Program-made: the position numbers and the translations under genes | Shown: positions 1 to 11,100 of the stretch, piece by piece | Layout: each line of letters opens with the position of its first letter | Position numbering within the stretch: position 1 is the first letter of the stretch | The notes under the pieces: generated by a model | The model's input: only the letters and a program-made list of their open reading frames with translations | Databases searched by the model: none | Told to the model about the DNA's origin: nothing | Origin: Cryptomeria japonica | Taxonomy: Eukaryota > Streptophyta > Pinopsida > Cupressales > Cupressaceae | Assembly: GCF_030272615.1 (NCBI RefSeq) | Contig: NC_081413.1 | Location: 163,525,080 to 163,589,079 of the forward strand | Reading direction: 5' to 3' | DNA length: 64,000 nucleotides

Positions 1-739
1 TGGCTTGTTCATCATTTCCCCCCTCTGCAGATGTTTCGCCAACTGCTCATGATCTCGATGTATGCCTAGTCCTATACTGAGGACAAGGACACTAAAGCGA
101 AGGGGGGTCCTCTGCAATAACAAAGAAATGGGTTAAATTCAAAAAAATAAAATATTATTGTTACAAGTATTTCATTAATTTAGAGAACATAATTGTTGTG
201 CTCTTTACCTAATGGGGCCACATCATTTTGTGTAGCCTCAACCTCAACATGCTGAATACCCTCTAGATCATCTAGAGTTGAAATACTAAAGGTTACATTA
301 ATGCTGAACACCAATTGTAATTATATTTGTTTAAAGCAATAACAATGGTCCTCTTTACTTGAGTGGGGAACATCACGTTCCTGATGTTGTGTACCTAGAT
401 CATGCTCCACTTGCTCACCACCAACTACATGCTCTAAAATATTAACAAAAAAGTTTACATTAATTACTACTGTAATTACAAATTAAGATGTTTAATTATA
501 TTAATAGCTAAATAAATAAATTTGAATAGAAAATGAATACCTCCTCTACTGGGATGCACATCTGGACCTTCATGTGTAGGTGGTGTTTCACGATTAGTAG
601 GTTGCATTCCAATGACATGCACATTGTTATCATTGCTTGCTTATTTAAAACAAATATAGTCACTTTATGTTGGAACTGAACATCAATTAGATTATTGGTA
701 AAGTATTCAATTTGAAACAATTTTCATTTAGCATATTTA

Positions 740-2881
740 CCTATGTGATGGATGCACTCGAATGTTGTGTATGCCCACTCAATTCTCGTAGCCGATCAAC
801 CACGACTGAATAGCCTTGCTGGTAGGCAATTCTTTTGTCATCTTTTGTGGGCACTCTATTGAATTCAGATCCTTGCATTTTTGCTTGGTACTGTGAATGT
901 TGCTTGCATTGTTTGATAAAAAAAAATGTTTGCAATTGATTAATATTTTGATGCAATATTTCGTTTACATGAGATACTTACAATTCATGCAACAAGTTTC
1001 ATGTAACCACCAGAGCTGAGTTTGTGTTGCCCATTGTTTTCTTGCCTTGCCTTCATTGCCTTTGACATTTCACTTAGTTTATAAATTTTTTGAAATATGT
1101 TAGATTATATAATTATAAAGAGTAATTAATTAGTACATAATTACATTCTTAATAGTATCTCATACCTTCTTCTGGCGTCTAGTGGTGTATTTCCTTTTTC
1201 CCTTTCAATTCTCTCCTTGGCATCCAAAATCATGTCCTTCCACTCCCTCTCTGGAATCATGGGGGGATGCTCGTACTTTAGGTTCCTCTCTAAATGGGTC
1301 CTATATTGGTCCCTCACATACTTTAGATATGTGCCATCTTTTTCAAGGAGCTTGGTTTTGTCAAAGGTGTCATTTCCAAACCACTCAACCATTTGGTTTG
1401 TCAATTCATCTTTTAACCTTTTTTCTTGGTCATTCCACCTTTTAAAGAAAAAACAAACCTATTAGATTCGGAAATGAACTGAAGCTACATTTATTACACT
1501 TCAGGAAATGGATCAAAGGAAAACTATTCTAGCAATGGTATGAAATCAAAATAGTGGATTAGGGTTAGTTCACATATGATGTACCACCTTTTATGTATGG
1601 TGGGCCCAAATATCTACAATGCAATGTCACTAAGATGTTTATAGAAAATATCATTGCTTGCAAAAAATTCATGGGATCATTAGTCCAAAACAAGTGATCA
1701 TAAAGTAAATTACAATTAGAGTATATATAATAATAATTTTAAAGTACTTGGAACATTTTGTATCTTTAAGGGAATCATTTCTTCGTCGCTCACCACCAAT
1801 GTGGCCTGCAACGTTCCCGTACTAGCAATACGAGAAGATCCAGGAAATGATGGTATGTTATCAACAGTAGTCGCCTCTGGCACATTCTCATGTGCATCTC
1901 CTCCTACAAAAAATGAATCCACTATGAAATGGCATTAGAATTCAAGAAAGAATGCTTGAAGGGAAATAAACACATGACAAAAGATAGAGCAAAAGAGGGA
2001 TCTACCAATAGTGGGTGGGCCAATATGACGTGTAGTAGAGGATGCCTGCATGCTACATGTTGCCAATATTGCAGTCAGCAATACAGGTGAGGGTAACCTC
2101 TTATGAGACGGCGGTGACATTTGCAGAGTAACATTGATAGCACCTAAAGAATAATACATTAAATATATCAAACATTAAATATATGAAAAGTGCAAGAATT
2201 GTAAACAAGGATGAACCTTTATTTTGAAAATTGACAGTATCAAGTATGATGTGTTTTGGGTACTCAGAGTGATAAGCCAAACAAGTGATAATATAAGAAA
2301 ATCATCATCACCTGAAGATCCTGCAACACCCTGATCATGGGAATGACTTTCATGAGGGCGGATAAATTGCTGTAAAAATAATACGTACATATTTTAGTTA
2401 ATGACATAAAAGAGAATAAAATATAAACCATTATTGAACTTTTCTTATAATTAAAGCTTTCATTACTGCTTACTTGCAAGTTTTCTATTGTCTGAAGCAA
2501 TAATTCCACCCTCTCTTGTATCTCATCAGTAATAGGATGCACGACTACCAAAGCAACAATCTATTTTCTAATTTTTATAAGAGGCATTTTAAAGAATTTC
2601 ATAAGGTGTGTGGAATCTTCAGGGTCATCATCGCTTAACCCTAATGATTCCACATCCCTAGAAATGTGCTCAGGCACTGCAACTCCCTTTCCCTTTCCCC
2701 GAACATCCCTCTGTATCAAGAATATCATTAACAATTACAAAATTAGTATAAATCACTAAAAAAAAGAACATAATAATGTAATAGTTTGCTTCTATCTATT
2801 TTGTACAATTACAATGAGGTTTACCTGCTTGGTAGAAGTGTTGCAAGCTACATCCCTGTTTGCAATATGTGATGGATCCAT
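740..2881 (-). pseudogene. Transposase_24 (Ptta/En/Spm)-like gene, multi-exon
   Basis: In maize-type CACTA elements the second gene (TNPA class) encodes a protein that binds subterminal repeats; this family is taken to act likewise. Reading the minus strand, exon-like blocks with GT..AG borders lie near 2,825-2,881 (starts MDPSH), 2,474-2,710, 2,312-2,371, 2,004-2,144, 1,745-1,907, 1,141-1,440, 983-1,070 and 740-898. The 1,141-1,440 block holds the family core (WFGNDTFDKT ... YLKYVRDQYRTHLERN ... PEREWKDMI). The 983-1,070 block has the SKAMKARQENNGQHKLSSGG stretch, matching the usual R.K....H..GS segment. The last block ends VVDRLRELSGHTQHSSASIT. One in-frame TAG near 2,570 breaks the second block. 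Exon joins are my reading and the first and last borders are soft. Confidence 0.6.
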
Positions 2882-2994
2882 GTCGGCCTTTGACAAAGAA
2901 AAATTATAAAAAACATTAGCAAAATTAAACCAATAGACTTAGCAAAAAAACTTCATAATAAAATGGTATATTGGATTCATTAGTTGGAGGTTGG

Positions 2995-3990
2995 TTAATT
3001 TAAATGATATATAGTACGTACCACCCCCATGATATTAACTTTGTTTGTATCTATACGATTCAAACTGTAATTGATTAGAAGGTCTTCGCCTGCAGTTATT
3101 GATTTTATCCCACATACAAATACACGATTTCCCTCGCATGCCTCAAATATGCAATTGGGTTGTTTATTAGTTGACCCAAGTTGCATACTATTTATAAAAC
3201 CTGCAATATTCCCTGTTGCTTTTGGCTGACAATCAATGTATATAGCCACTCATTTACTTTGATCATTATCTTTCTGTTGTATATAATTTGCTGACAGTGC
3301 ATACCTACGCATACTTTTTTTATATTTAACAATCTGCATCCAATTATTGTAATTGTAACAAGGTCCAACAAACTCCATCAATTCAACAACTCTATTGTAA
3401 TAGACCTTTATGTCGTCCATGGAAAATAAGCCTAAACCATGTAACGATGAAGGTGCTATGCGATATATCTTATCGTTAACTTAAAAATTGGTGTTTATTG
3501 GAGGAAGTTCCTTGGGCATCCATTGTTTCTATAGATGTCTATACCTCAGTGGCACCTCAATGTCGCCTTTGGTCTCATCATCATAAGAACATGACCCCCC
3601 TTGAGCAAGGAAAAATTTCATATGTTTATTGAATTTTCTTCTAATCTTTTGACCTCTTGTTGATCTCCCTATTGTAGACCTACTACATATGTCACTTTCA
3701 TTTTCTATTCCTACATTTTCCTCACTCGACGAAGACAGATCTGACAAATACCTATTTGGGGGTACCTGCACTCCATGAAATGAGAGAGTTAATTGGTAAT
3801 GAGAGAGAAATTTTGCAAATGAGGGTAATGTTGATGAAGAAGTCAACCCTAAAGTTGATTTTGGGATTAAAATTGGAATAAGTCCAACTGGGGCCTCAAG
3901 TGTTGATAACTGTATTAGATTTACTGCTAATGTTGAGGTTTGAAAAACTGAGGAAGTTTGTTTTCCAAGTAATTTGAAAAAAATAAACTG
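2995..3990 (-). pseudogene. SET-domain protein frame inside the CACTA element
   Basis: One minus-strand frame runs from about 3,990 to 2,995 with only three interior stops (TAG near 3,530, TAA near 3,482, TGA near 3,249). The first part is Ser/Thr-rich, then basic (GRSTRGQKIRRKFNKH). The rest reads as a SET domain, the fold of protein lysine methyltransferases: an opening block IAPSSLHGLGLFSMDD, a middle LMEFVGPCYNYNNW, a YIDC...GNIAGFINS block matching the usual GN.ARFINHS, then PNCIFE and a closing AGEDLLINYS matching GEEL..DY. The His and Cys of the normal NHSC motif are absent (NSMQ), and no Cys-rich pre- or post-SET is seen. No ATG was found for the start; the frame opens after a TAG near 3,995. 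Activity is doubtful; the fold assignment is fairly sure. Confidence 0.6.
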
Positions 3991-4524
3991 TTTCTATAGG
4001 GTGTATTGACTAGTTATACCTGTCCATCCATGAGACTGTGCAGGATCCTCGTCAAAGGGGTTCAAGGTCCTATACAATGTAATTCAATTATCTTATGTTA
4101 GCTAAAAATTACATAGTACACAACATGAACAACATGAACTCTATAGACAAAAGAGTATTAAATAATAAAAAGATGTTGTCATCAAAATCATTGTAAATTT
4201 TTTAATTCCTTACCTTTACTTTATGTAGACTATGTAGGATCCTCAACTAAATGATTGATGATGTCTGTAGTCAATTACCTGTTCCCACCAAGGGTGACAA
4301 CATCACATAGGGACTATACCTGAAATCAACACCATCAATTGAACATCATAAGCATTACTACATTTGTAAGTTGATAAACAATAAAAAAATAGGTATCATA
4401 AGCATCAGAAGCATCACATGATGTGCCATCATATATGTAATTGAGCATCACAATTAGCATCACATATGTGTCATCATAAACATGTAATCCATCATATATG
4501 TATCATAAATCACCATCCATCACA
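3991..4524. other. Non-coding stretch inside the CACTA element
   Basis: AT-rich sequence between the SET frame and the duplicated block. Short repeats of ATCACATATGT- and CATCATAA-like words are frequent toward 4,390-4,520. I see no protein motif here. It may be intron or untranslated sequence of the TNP2 gene, whose DUF4216-like piece lies just upstream on the minus strand. Confidence 0.4.
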
Positions 4525-4905
4525 TAGGTAATAAACAATCCATGTTCTATAAATAAACACAAAGCTCAAAAAATGTCACATGCATCATCATAATCATGTG
4601 ATCCATCACATATGTATTTTAAATCAACATCCATCACATAGCTAATAAACAATCCAATTTCCATAAATAAATATGGTTTAAAAAATGTCACATAAATAGT
4701 CACTCTCCCTATCTCCATCTCCATATTAAAAGGTGCATCATGAATTAATTATGTAATGGAATTAGCATTCAAAAGATAATGAATTAATTATGTAAAAAAA
4801 ATTCTATCAAGAAGTCAATATTAAATAGATAATATACTAATCGCATACCTCATACATTTCATTCTTCATCATCATGAACATCAAGGTCATCATCATCATC
4901 ATCAT
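4525..4905. repeat. Direct duplication, copy 1 (offset 1,193 bp)
   Basis: This block, starting near AATAAACAATCC at 4,530 and running to the ATGAACATCAAGGTCATCATC junction with the triplet array, recurs at 5,718-6,098 with a constant offset of 1,193 bp at both ends and only scattered differences. The constant offset shows one tandem duplication event. The DUF4216-like coding piece and a triplet array lie between the copies. Confidence 0.85.
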
Positions 4906-4959
4906 CATCAGCATCATCATCATCATCATCATCGTCATCATCATCGTCATCAATCATCG

Positions 4960-5001
<42 letters not shown>

Positions 5002-5029
5002 GTCCTCCTCCTCCTCCTCCTCCTCCTCC

Positions 5030-5080
<51 letters not shown>

Positions 5081-5162
5081 ACGTCCTTGCCATCAGCATC
5101 AGCATCAGCATCAGCATCAGCATCAGCATCAACATCAGCATCAACATCAGCATCAGCATCAG

Positions 5163-5211
<49 letters not shown>

Positions 5212-5300
5212 TTCTTCTTCTTCTTCTTCTTCATCTTCTTCTTCTTCTTCTTCTTCTTCTTCTTCTTCTTCTTGTTCTTCTTCATCATCATTGAGAAACT
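4874..5300. repeat. Compound triplet microsatellite
   Basis: More than 400 bp of triplet repeats: long CAT/ATC runs, a CTC run near 5,001-5,029, a hexamer-like GCATCA run near 5,090-5,165, CAT again, then a CTT run to about 5,280. It lies downstream (minus strand) of the DUF4216-like frame, whose acidic tail runs into it. In translation it gives only homopolymers (Ser on plus; Met, Asp or Lys on minus), so open frames across it are not genes. Confidence 0.95.
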
Positions 5301-5709
5301 ATCGATCGTGATCATCATCCACTTCATCTTCTACTTCTTCGGTATCTTCCTCTTCGGTATCTTCTTCTTCCATCACATTATACTTTATCGACCTTCCTCT
5401 TGGATCATGTCTAATAACAAATGACCAACCCAATTTATGTGGAACCTCTGAGTAAAATACTTGCTCACATTGGCTTGGAATAACATAGGGCTCATCCCCA
5501 GCTGGTTCAAATGACCTTGTATTTAGCATTATAAAACCATTATCATGTTCAATAATAGTTCTATCAGGATCATTTTTATTCAATCGTAGCTTGTACCATT
5601 TGACGATGAACAAAACTAATTTGAAGGAATTAAAGTCACACTCAAGTATATCATCCAAAATGCCATAGTATCGATTTTGAAACTGTTGAGGATGTAATGG
5701 CATTATCAT
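5299..5709 (-). pseudogene. DUF4216-like C-terminal piece of CACTA transposase
   Basis: This 136-codon frame resembles the DUF4216 domain found at the C-terminal end of plant TNP2 transposases: YYGILDDILECDFNSFKLVL, then VKWYKLR, a segment FIMLNTRSF, PYVIPSQCEQVFY and GWSFVIRHDPRG. It ends in an acidic tail (EEEDTEE repeats, DDDHDR) that leads directly into the triplet array, so the array probably began as Asp/Glu codons. The stretch that normally joins it to the transposase core is missing. It is flanked by the two copies of the 1,193-bp-offset duplication. Confidence 0.6.
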
Positions 5710-5717
5710 TCAAAACA

Positions 5718-6092
5718 TAGGTAATAAACAATCCGCATTCTATAAATAAACACAAAGCTCAAAAAATGTCACATGCATCATCATAAACATGTGATCCATC
5801 ACATATGTATTTTAAATCAAAATCCATCACATAGCTAATAAACAATCCAATTTCCATAAATAAACACAGTTTAAAAAATGTCACATAAATAGTCACTCTC
5901 CCTATCTCCATCTCCATATTAAAAGGTGCATCATGAATTAATTATGTAATGGCATTAGCAATCAAAACATAATGAATTAATTATGTAAAAAAAATTCTAT
6001 CAAGAAGTCAATATTAAATAGATAATATACTAATCGCATACCTCATACATTTTATTCTTCATCATCATGAACATCAAGGTCATCATCGCCAA

Positions 6093-6098
<6 letters not shown>
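5718..6098. repeat. Direct duplication, copy 2 (offset 1,193 bp)
   Basis: Second copy of the 4,525-4,905 block. Matching landmarks (AATAAACAATCC at 5,723; CTCATACAT at 6,042; ATGAACATCAAGGTCATCATC near 6,067) all lie 1,193 bp right of the first copy. It too runs into a CAT triplet array, so both copies carried a repeat seed that expanded separately. Confidence 0.85.
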
Positions 6099-6176
<78 letters not shown>

Positions 6177-6200
6177 TGTCATCGTCGTCATCGTCATCAT
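6058..6200. repeat. CAT/ATC triplet microsatellite
   Basis: About 140 bp of nearly pure CAT triplets with a CGT-interrupted right end (TCATCGTCGTCATCGTC). It directly follows, on the minus strand, the last recognisable TNP2 codons. Frames through it read as poly-Met or poly-Asp. Confidence 0.95.
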
Positions 6201-8148
6201 AGATGGAATGGCATTACCTTGACGACTAATTCTATTATATTCCAACTTCCATAGGTGAGGTGTCATTCTTCGTGGCTTTGATGTATTCTCTTCTTTCCCA
6301 TTGAAAATATGTTTTTCAGTATTTTGATACTTATGATTTTTGTGGAGAAAGTTCCTATACTCATCAAACACCTGCTTTCCTAAACTTTTTGAATGACAAG
6401 ATTTCATATTTGGACCACAAACAGGACATGCAAATTTTCCCTTTGTTTGAAGACCTACAAGATAATGTATAATTGGATTAAATATGATAATTTTTTGAAT
6501 TATAATGTTCATGCACAACTTAAACACTATAACATACCACAAAAATGTGTTAGCCCTGGGGCATCGTGTATTGTCCATAGAAGCATCGTATGGAATTGAA
6601 ATTGTCTTTGTCCTATTGGTCTAGAGACGTCATACATAGTGACAACATTCCATAACTCCAACAACTCGTCAATAAGAGGCTCGATATATACATTCATATC
6701 TTTAACTTGGTACTTACCTAATCGAATGAACAAAAACATTACATAATTATTATGACCATTTTACAGCAATATTTATAATTAAATTTAGACGACTATATTT
6801 AAATGATAAAATACCTAGAATAATCATTGCCAACATTATGTGCTCCCTCTTTATTGACATCCATGGAGGAATGTTATTGTTGATAACAAAAACATGCCAC
6901 ACTGAGTAAACAGATATCATCTCTCCAAATGGATTGACACCATCCATTGCCAATGAAAGCTTGAGATTACGAGGTTGTTCTTTAAAGTGTGGCCACTTTT
7001 CCTCTATGTCCATAAATGTTGAACCATCCACAAGAATTCGAATAATGTCATCTCGACTTCTATTGCATGCAATGGTAATCCATAAATTGTGCCAAGCTAG
7101 TGCACTTGAATAATCATTGCATACGTGGAATAATGGGAATATAGCGAAGAACCTTGCGAGGAACCCTTTTTGTTATTTGATCTGTTCGATATCTACTGAT
7201 ATGATATTCAAGGCATTCAGTTCGAAATTCATGTTGTTTGTGATATATAATATGATCATTGGGACAAGCATCTATTGCTTGATACTCCATTCCAATATCT
7301 TTCATAACGACAGATAATTCTCGGTATGAGCAAGGTAGAATATTTGATGGTGGTAACAAAAACTCACCTATCAATCTACAACAAAAAAATATAATTTGTT
7401 AATATACAGAATATTAATGGTATAACATGATTCACAGTTTATTATGACATATATAACATACCTTAACATACGTGACATTGTTATGTTGGATAAACCATTC
7501 ATAACCTTCAAGTTCACCAACAATAATACAACAGAGAGAAGAGTTGCCCGTGAGCCTTCGTAAAGGGCCCTAGATGCCTTCTCAAGTAGAGGGACATCAT
7601 GAACAACATCAAGGTCATCTTCATCATCATGATCAGCTGCGCGAGTACTAAATGACTCATGGATCAATGTATTTGTACCATCATCTTCAATTGTGTTTTT
7701 AGGCTCATGATCTTCATCTTCCATGGGATCATTATCTTCAGCTTCGATATTCAAACCTCCATGTTCATCCACTTCAAAAACCATATTCTCTGGGTTGTGT
7801 TGATCCATACCATGTGCTCCGGGGTTCTCAACCTATATAAAATTGATAAACATAAATAAACCGTGATCATGATCTCATCATCACGTGATTTATTATGTAT
7901 ATAAATTGTTAAAATGATACAATGAAAAACTTACCAATGGATGATAATCATGTCCACCTTCAATGTGACCATGCAGCCTACAATGTTTCTTCGTTGTTTT
8001 GATTAGAAATCTTCTAGTCTTTAACCCCTTACAAATTTTGCATGGACAATAACATTTTCCATCTCATTTTCTTTTCAAGTTAGACCACAATCTAGCAATT
8101 GTCTCCTTATTTTGTTGTTCATTGATATTGTTTGACATGGTCTTTCTT
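6200..8148 (-). pseudogene. TNP2-type CACTA transposase (Transposase_21), broken
   Basis: This would be the DDE-type transposase of the element. Minus-strand exon-like blocks with GT..AG borders are: 7,936-8,148 (MSNNINEQQNK, one TGA, then CYCPCKICKG ... HCRLHGHIEGGHDY, a transposase-associated Cys/His domain); 7,462-7,832 (acidic, then ALYEGSRATLLSVVLLL); 6,815-7,377 (LPPSNILPCSYREL, IDACPNDHIIY, VLRYIPIIPR, a stop and frameshift near 7,050-7,110, then WPHFKEQPRNLKLSLAMDG and NNIPPWM); 6,540-6,717 (VYIEPLIDELLELW, LLWTIHDAPG); 6,200-6,455 (FACPVCGPNMKSCHSK, PRRMTPHLWKLEYNRI). The segment that normally carries DVMHVEKN-like residues is missing before the DUF4216 piece, so a catalytic part is lost. 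The order matches the family well. Confidence 0.8.
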
Positions 8149-8180
8149 CACAGGCAAGAAAATCGGGCTATAGAACTAGT

Positions 8181-11100
8181 TATATAAAAGTTGAAATGTT
8201 AGTTATGAAATCACATTTCAGTATAATATACCGAATCAAATTACTTGAAAATAGAAATTATCATCATTGAACCAAAACCATTTAACTCTTCTTTTTCATC
8301 TCAAAACATATCTAATGGCTTTGTGGTATGCAATCCTTGTATAAGATATTAAGTTGACTGATGTCTAATTGGGGTAATCCATGAGTGTGTAATGTGAATT
8401 CAGTATCCTAAACATTGGAGAGACCTTATCTAACTTTTTTAATCAATGTGGTTGTTGTCCTAATATGAAATACCGAGTTCTACCCTTGCCTCTGCATCAA
8501 ACTTCTCACATCATGTTTCTTCAACAAAACACACTAATATGAATTGAGCCAACACCATGAGGATAGGGTCAAGTATCAATATGGCAACTAATCATAATAC
8601 ATGAAGACGGGTTTCACACATAAGTGTTGGCTCTCAACAATGCCACACTTCCAAAATTGTCAGTCTCAAGACTTGTCCTATTGGGTGAGCACTCATTGAT
8701 GGCCACAAGGCCAAATCCATCTATGTAGGCTTCAAACTCCTAACTCTAGGCTAGGAGGACCCTACAGAAGGTCTATGAACACTCACTTGGTATTACAATA
8801 GAAAGAGCCTTCCTCTATAACTTTGTTTGCAATGCACACATCAATATTGGTTATAATTGTTATGATGGATGGTCTATTAGGACGATAAATAAAATGCTTA
8901 TTCTTTTTCCACCCTTTGAAACTACAACAAGGTGGTGCAGGTGCACCAAAGAAAAAAAATTAAAATTTGAAGACCTTTGAGACCAAGGAGGAGTTTCCAA
9001 CATCAAACAAATTCAATAAAATCAATCATGAGATCCTAAAGCCAATAATGGCTTTTGAAACTAAAAAAATGCAAAAGTTGTCAAATTATCCCGAAAGTTG
9101 TAAAATGTTGTCAAATGTTGGATCTTGGGTCAAAACACCCAAAAATGGATTTAGGAGGGTTTAGATTAATCAAATATGCCAATAAGGATGAAAATCCAAT
9201 AATTATAGATTTTATTCAAAAAGTTGTCAAGCATTTGCAAAAAATGTAAAATTCAAATTTTCAAGTTCCAACGATTAGGAAGAATTAGGAGGGAAAAACA
9301 AGTTTTAATTGTTTTAGTGTTAAATAAAATTTGTAACCAACCATATGGTGGTTGAAAAAAATTGGAGAGGCTATTTAAATCCATAGACATGCTTTGTAAG
9401 GCAGATTGAATGCCAAGAAGTACGGTCTGCTGTAGAAACTCAATGGAAATTCAAAATTTTGGAGTAATTTCTCATATTTTCTATTGTTTGTGAAGGTTTA
9501 AAGAAATTTGTTCATTCCATAACATTTTAAAGCACTTTTATCAACATTAAACATCCTTGTGGATTATTTGAGTTCATTATTCATTCTGAAATTCTGTTAT
9601 AGGGTTGACTGCCATAACTTTTTGAGTATTTTCCTTTGATAGCTTTGACAAAATTCAATCATGGGGTCATTCCATGAATGTTGAACCCTATTTATCATGG
9701 GATGACTATTTTATAACATTTATAATACATTCTAATAACTAAAATGTGCAATTGAGGGGTTTAGTGCAGGTGATCACCATTTGAAGGAGTGAGAAGCCTA
9801 GTGAAGAGGCTTGGTAGGGTGAAGGTTGGAGAGATCTACCTACATGAGGTGTAGTTTTTATGATTTGGAAATTGGTAAAAAACATATCTAAAGGTGAATC
9901 AACAACCAATTTGATCCAGGAGTGAGTGGATGTGGGAGATTGGAGAAACCCTAGATTTTAGGGCTTTTTGATGAAAATTTGGGGCTTTTGGGGTTAGAGG
10001 CCTCACAAACTGAAATTGATTGTGGATTACTTCATAATTTGATATTTAGAAAGAATATTTTAAGGATAGAAGTACCCAGAAGTAATATTTCATGTAGTTG
10101 CTTTGTTAATCCACCGTTCTAAGTACTTGAAAACGAAGGACAGTCTAAAAACAACATATACTTTCCAAAACAACTTGCTAAATACTCTTATTATGTTATA
10201 TAAAATCCAAAAGGGTATCCAAAAATATATTTTATTTGTCTTGTGTCTTGGAAGTTTGTAGAGTTATCATTAAATTTCTCTCGTTGTAGGGCTAATAGGG
10301 GCTCTAGGGCTAGTAGGAGGAAATTGGGGTTTGGGCATTTGGGTATTGAAAAAAAGGACAAAAATAGTTTGAACCTTTCATAATAGACCTAATTACACCT
10401 TCTAAACCATCATTTTCATTTGGGAAGGTCTTGTTTCCTAATTGGCCCATTTGAACCATTTGGGGTGTTTGTAGGCTTAAGGGGATATATCATTTCCTAC
10501 CTTGTATTTCCCTTATATTTTACAAAGTCATCTATACCTATTTGGGCATTGTCTTATACCACCATACCTCTACCAATTTTGCATCAATTTGATTGTGACA
10601 ATCAAATACCCTTAGGACAGTCATAGAAATTTAATCTATTTCATTTGGTTTTGATCAACAAACCCTTCTGAAGGTTGCATAGGGTCCCCTCAACCCTCTC
10701 TCTATCATCAACCACTTCAAAATACCAATCGCTTGGTCTTCCCACCAAATTCTTCCCTAATATGATACATAGCATGAAAAAATGCACATAAAACCCCAAT
10801 TTCATTAAGCAAAACTCTTGGATGGCATGCCAAAGGCCTATTTATTCCCATCCAAGTGTGTTACAACCTCAAACCACCATAAACTAACTTTCCAACCATA
10901 TTTTTAAGAATTTTCTACAAGAAATGCAAAAGTTGTCATGGCAATATGACAACTTTTTTTCCCAATGGACCTCAAACTTTCACAATTAGGTCTCTATTTG
11001 TTGTTAGAATGTGATCTATGACCAAGTATTAGAGGATCTCACTAACTTGGGTATCATGCTTTTATGTATCTCTGACATGACTCCTAGTAAATATATAAGG

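Larger units (their letters stand above)
1..8180 (-). mobile_element. Decayed CACTA/En-Spm-like DNA transposon
   Basis: Minus-strand pieces of both proteins expected of a CACTA element are present in the expected order. A TNP2-type transposase lies at 6,200-8,148 with a DUF4216-like tail at 5,299-5,709, and a Transposase_24 (Ptta/En/Spm)-like gene lies at 740-2,881. A SET-domain frame sits between them. I found no CACTA terminal inverted repeats. The left end is probably outside the window, and the right end is placed only by the first transposase exon near 8,148. Stops, a frameshift and loss of the TNP2 core mean it cannot move by itself. The superfamily call rests on protein motifs, not on ends. 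Confidence 0.75.

Noticed and set aside
4874-5311. Plus-strand poly-Ser and minus-strand poly-Met/Lys frames
   Set aside because: They are translations of triplet microsatellite DNA, not genes.
8933-8947. TGGTGCAGGTGCACC as the start of an LTR like that of C1
   Set aside because: Only the first 10 bases or so agree; no partner LTR, primer site or element body could be found.
10835-10960. Minus-strand AATAAATAGG and CAACTTTTGCATTTC words resembling the C1 LTR promoter area
   Set aside because: Similarity is short and compositional; no boundaries.
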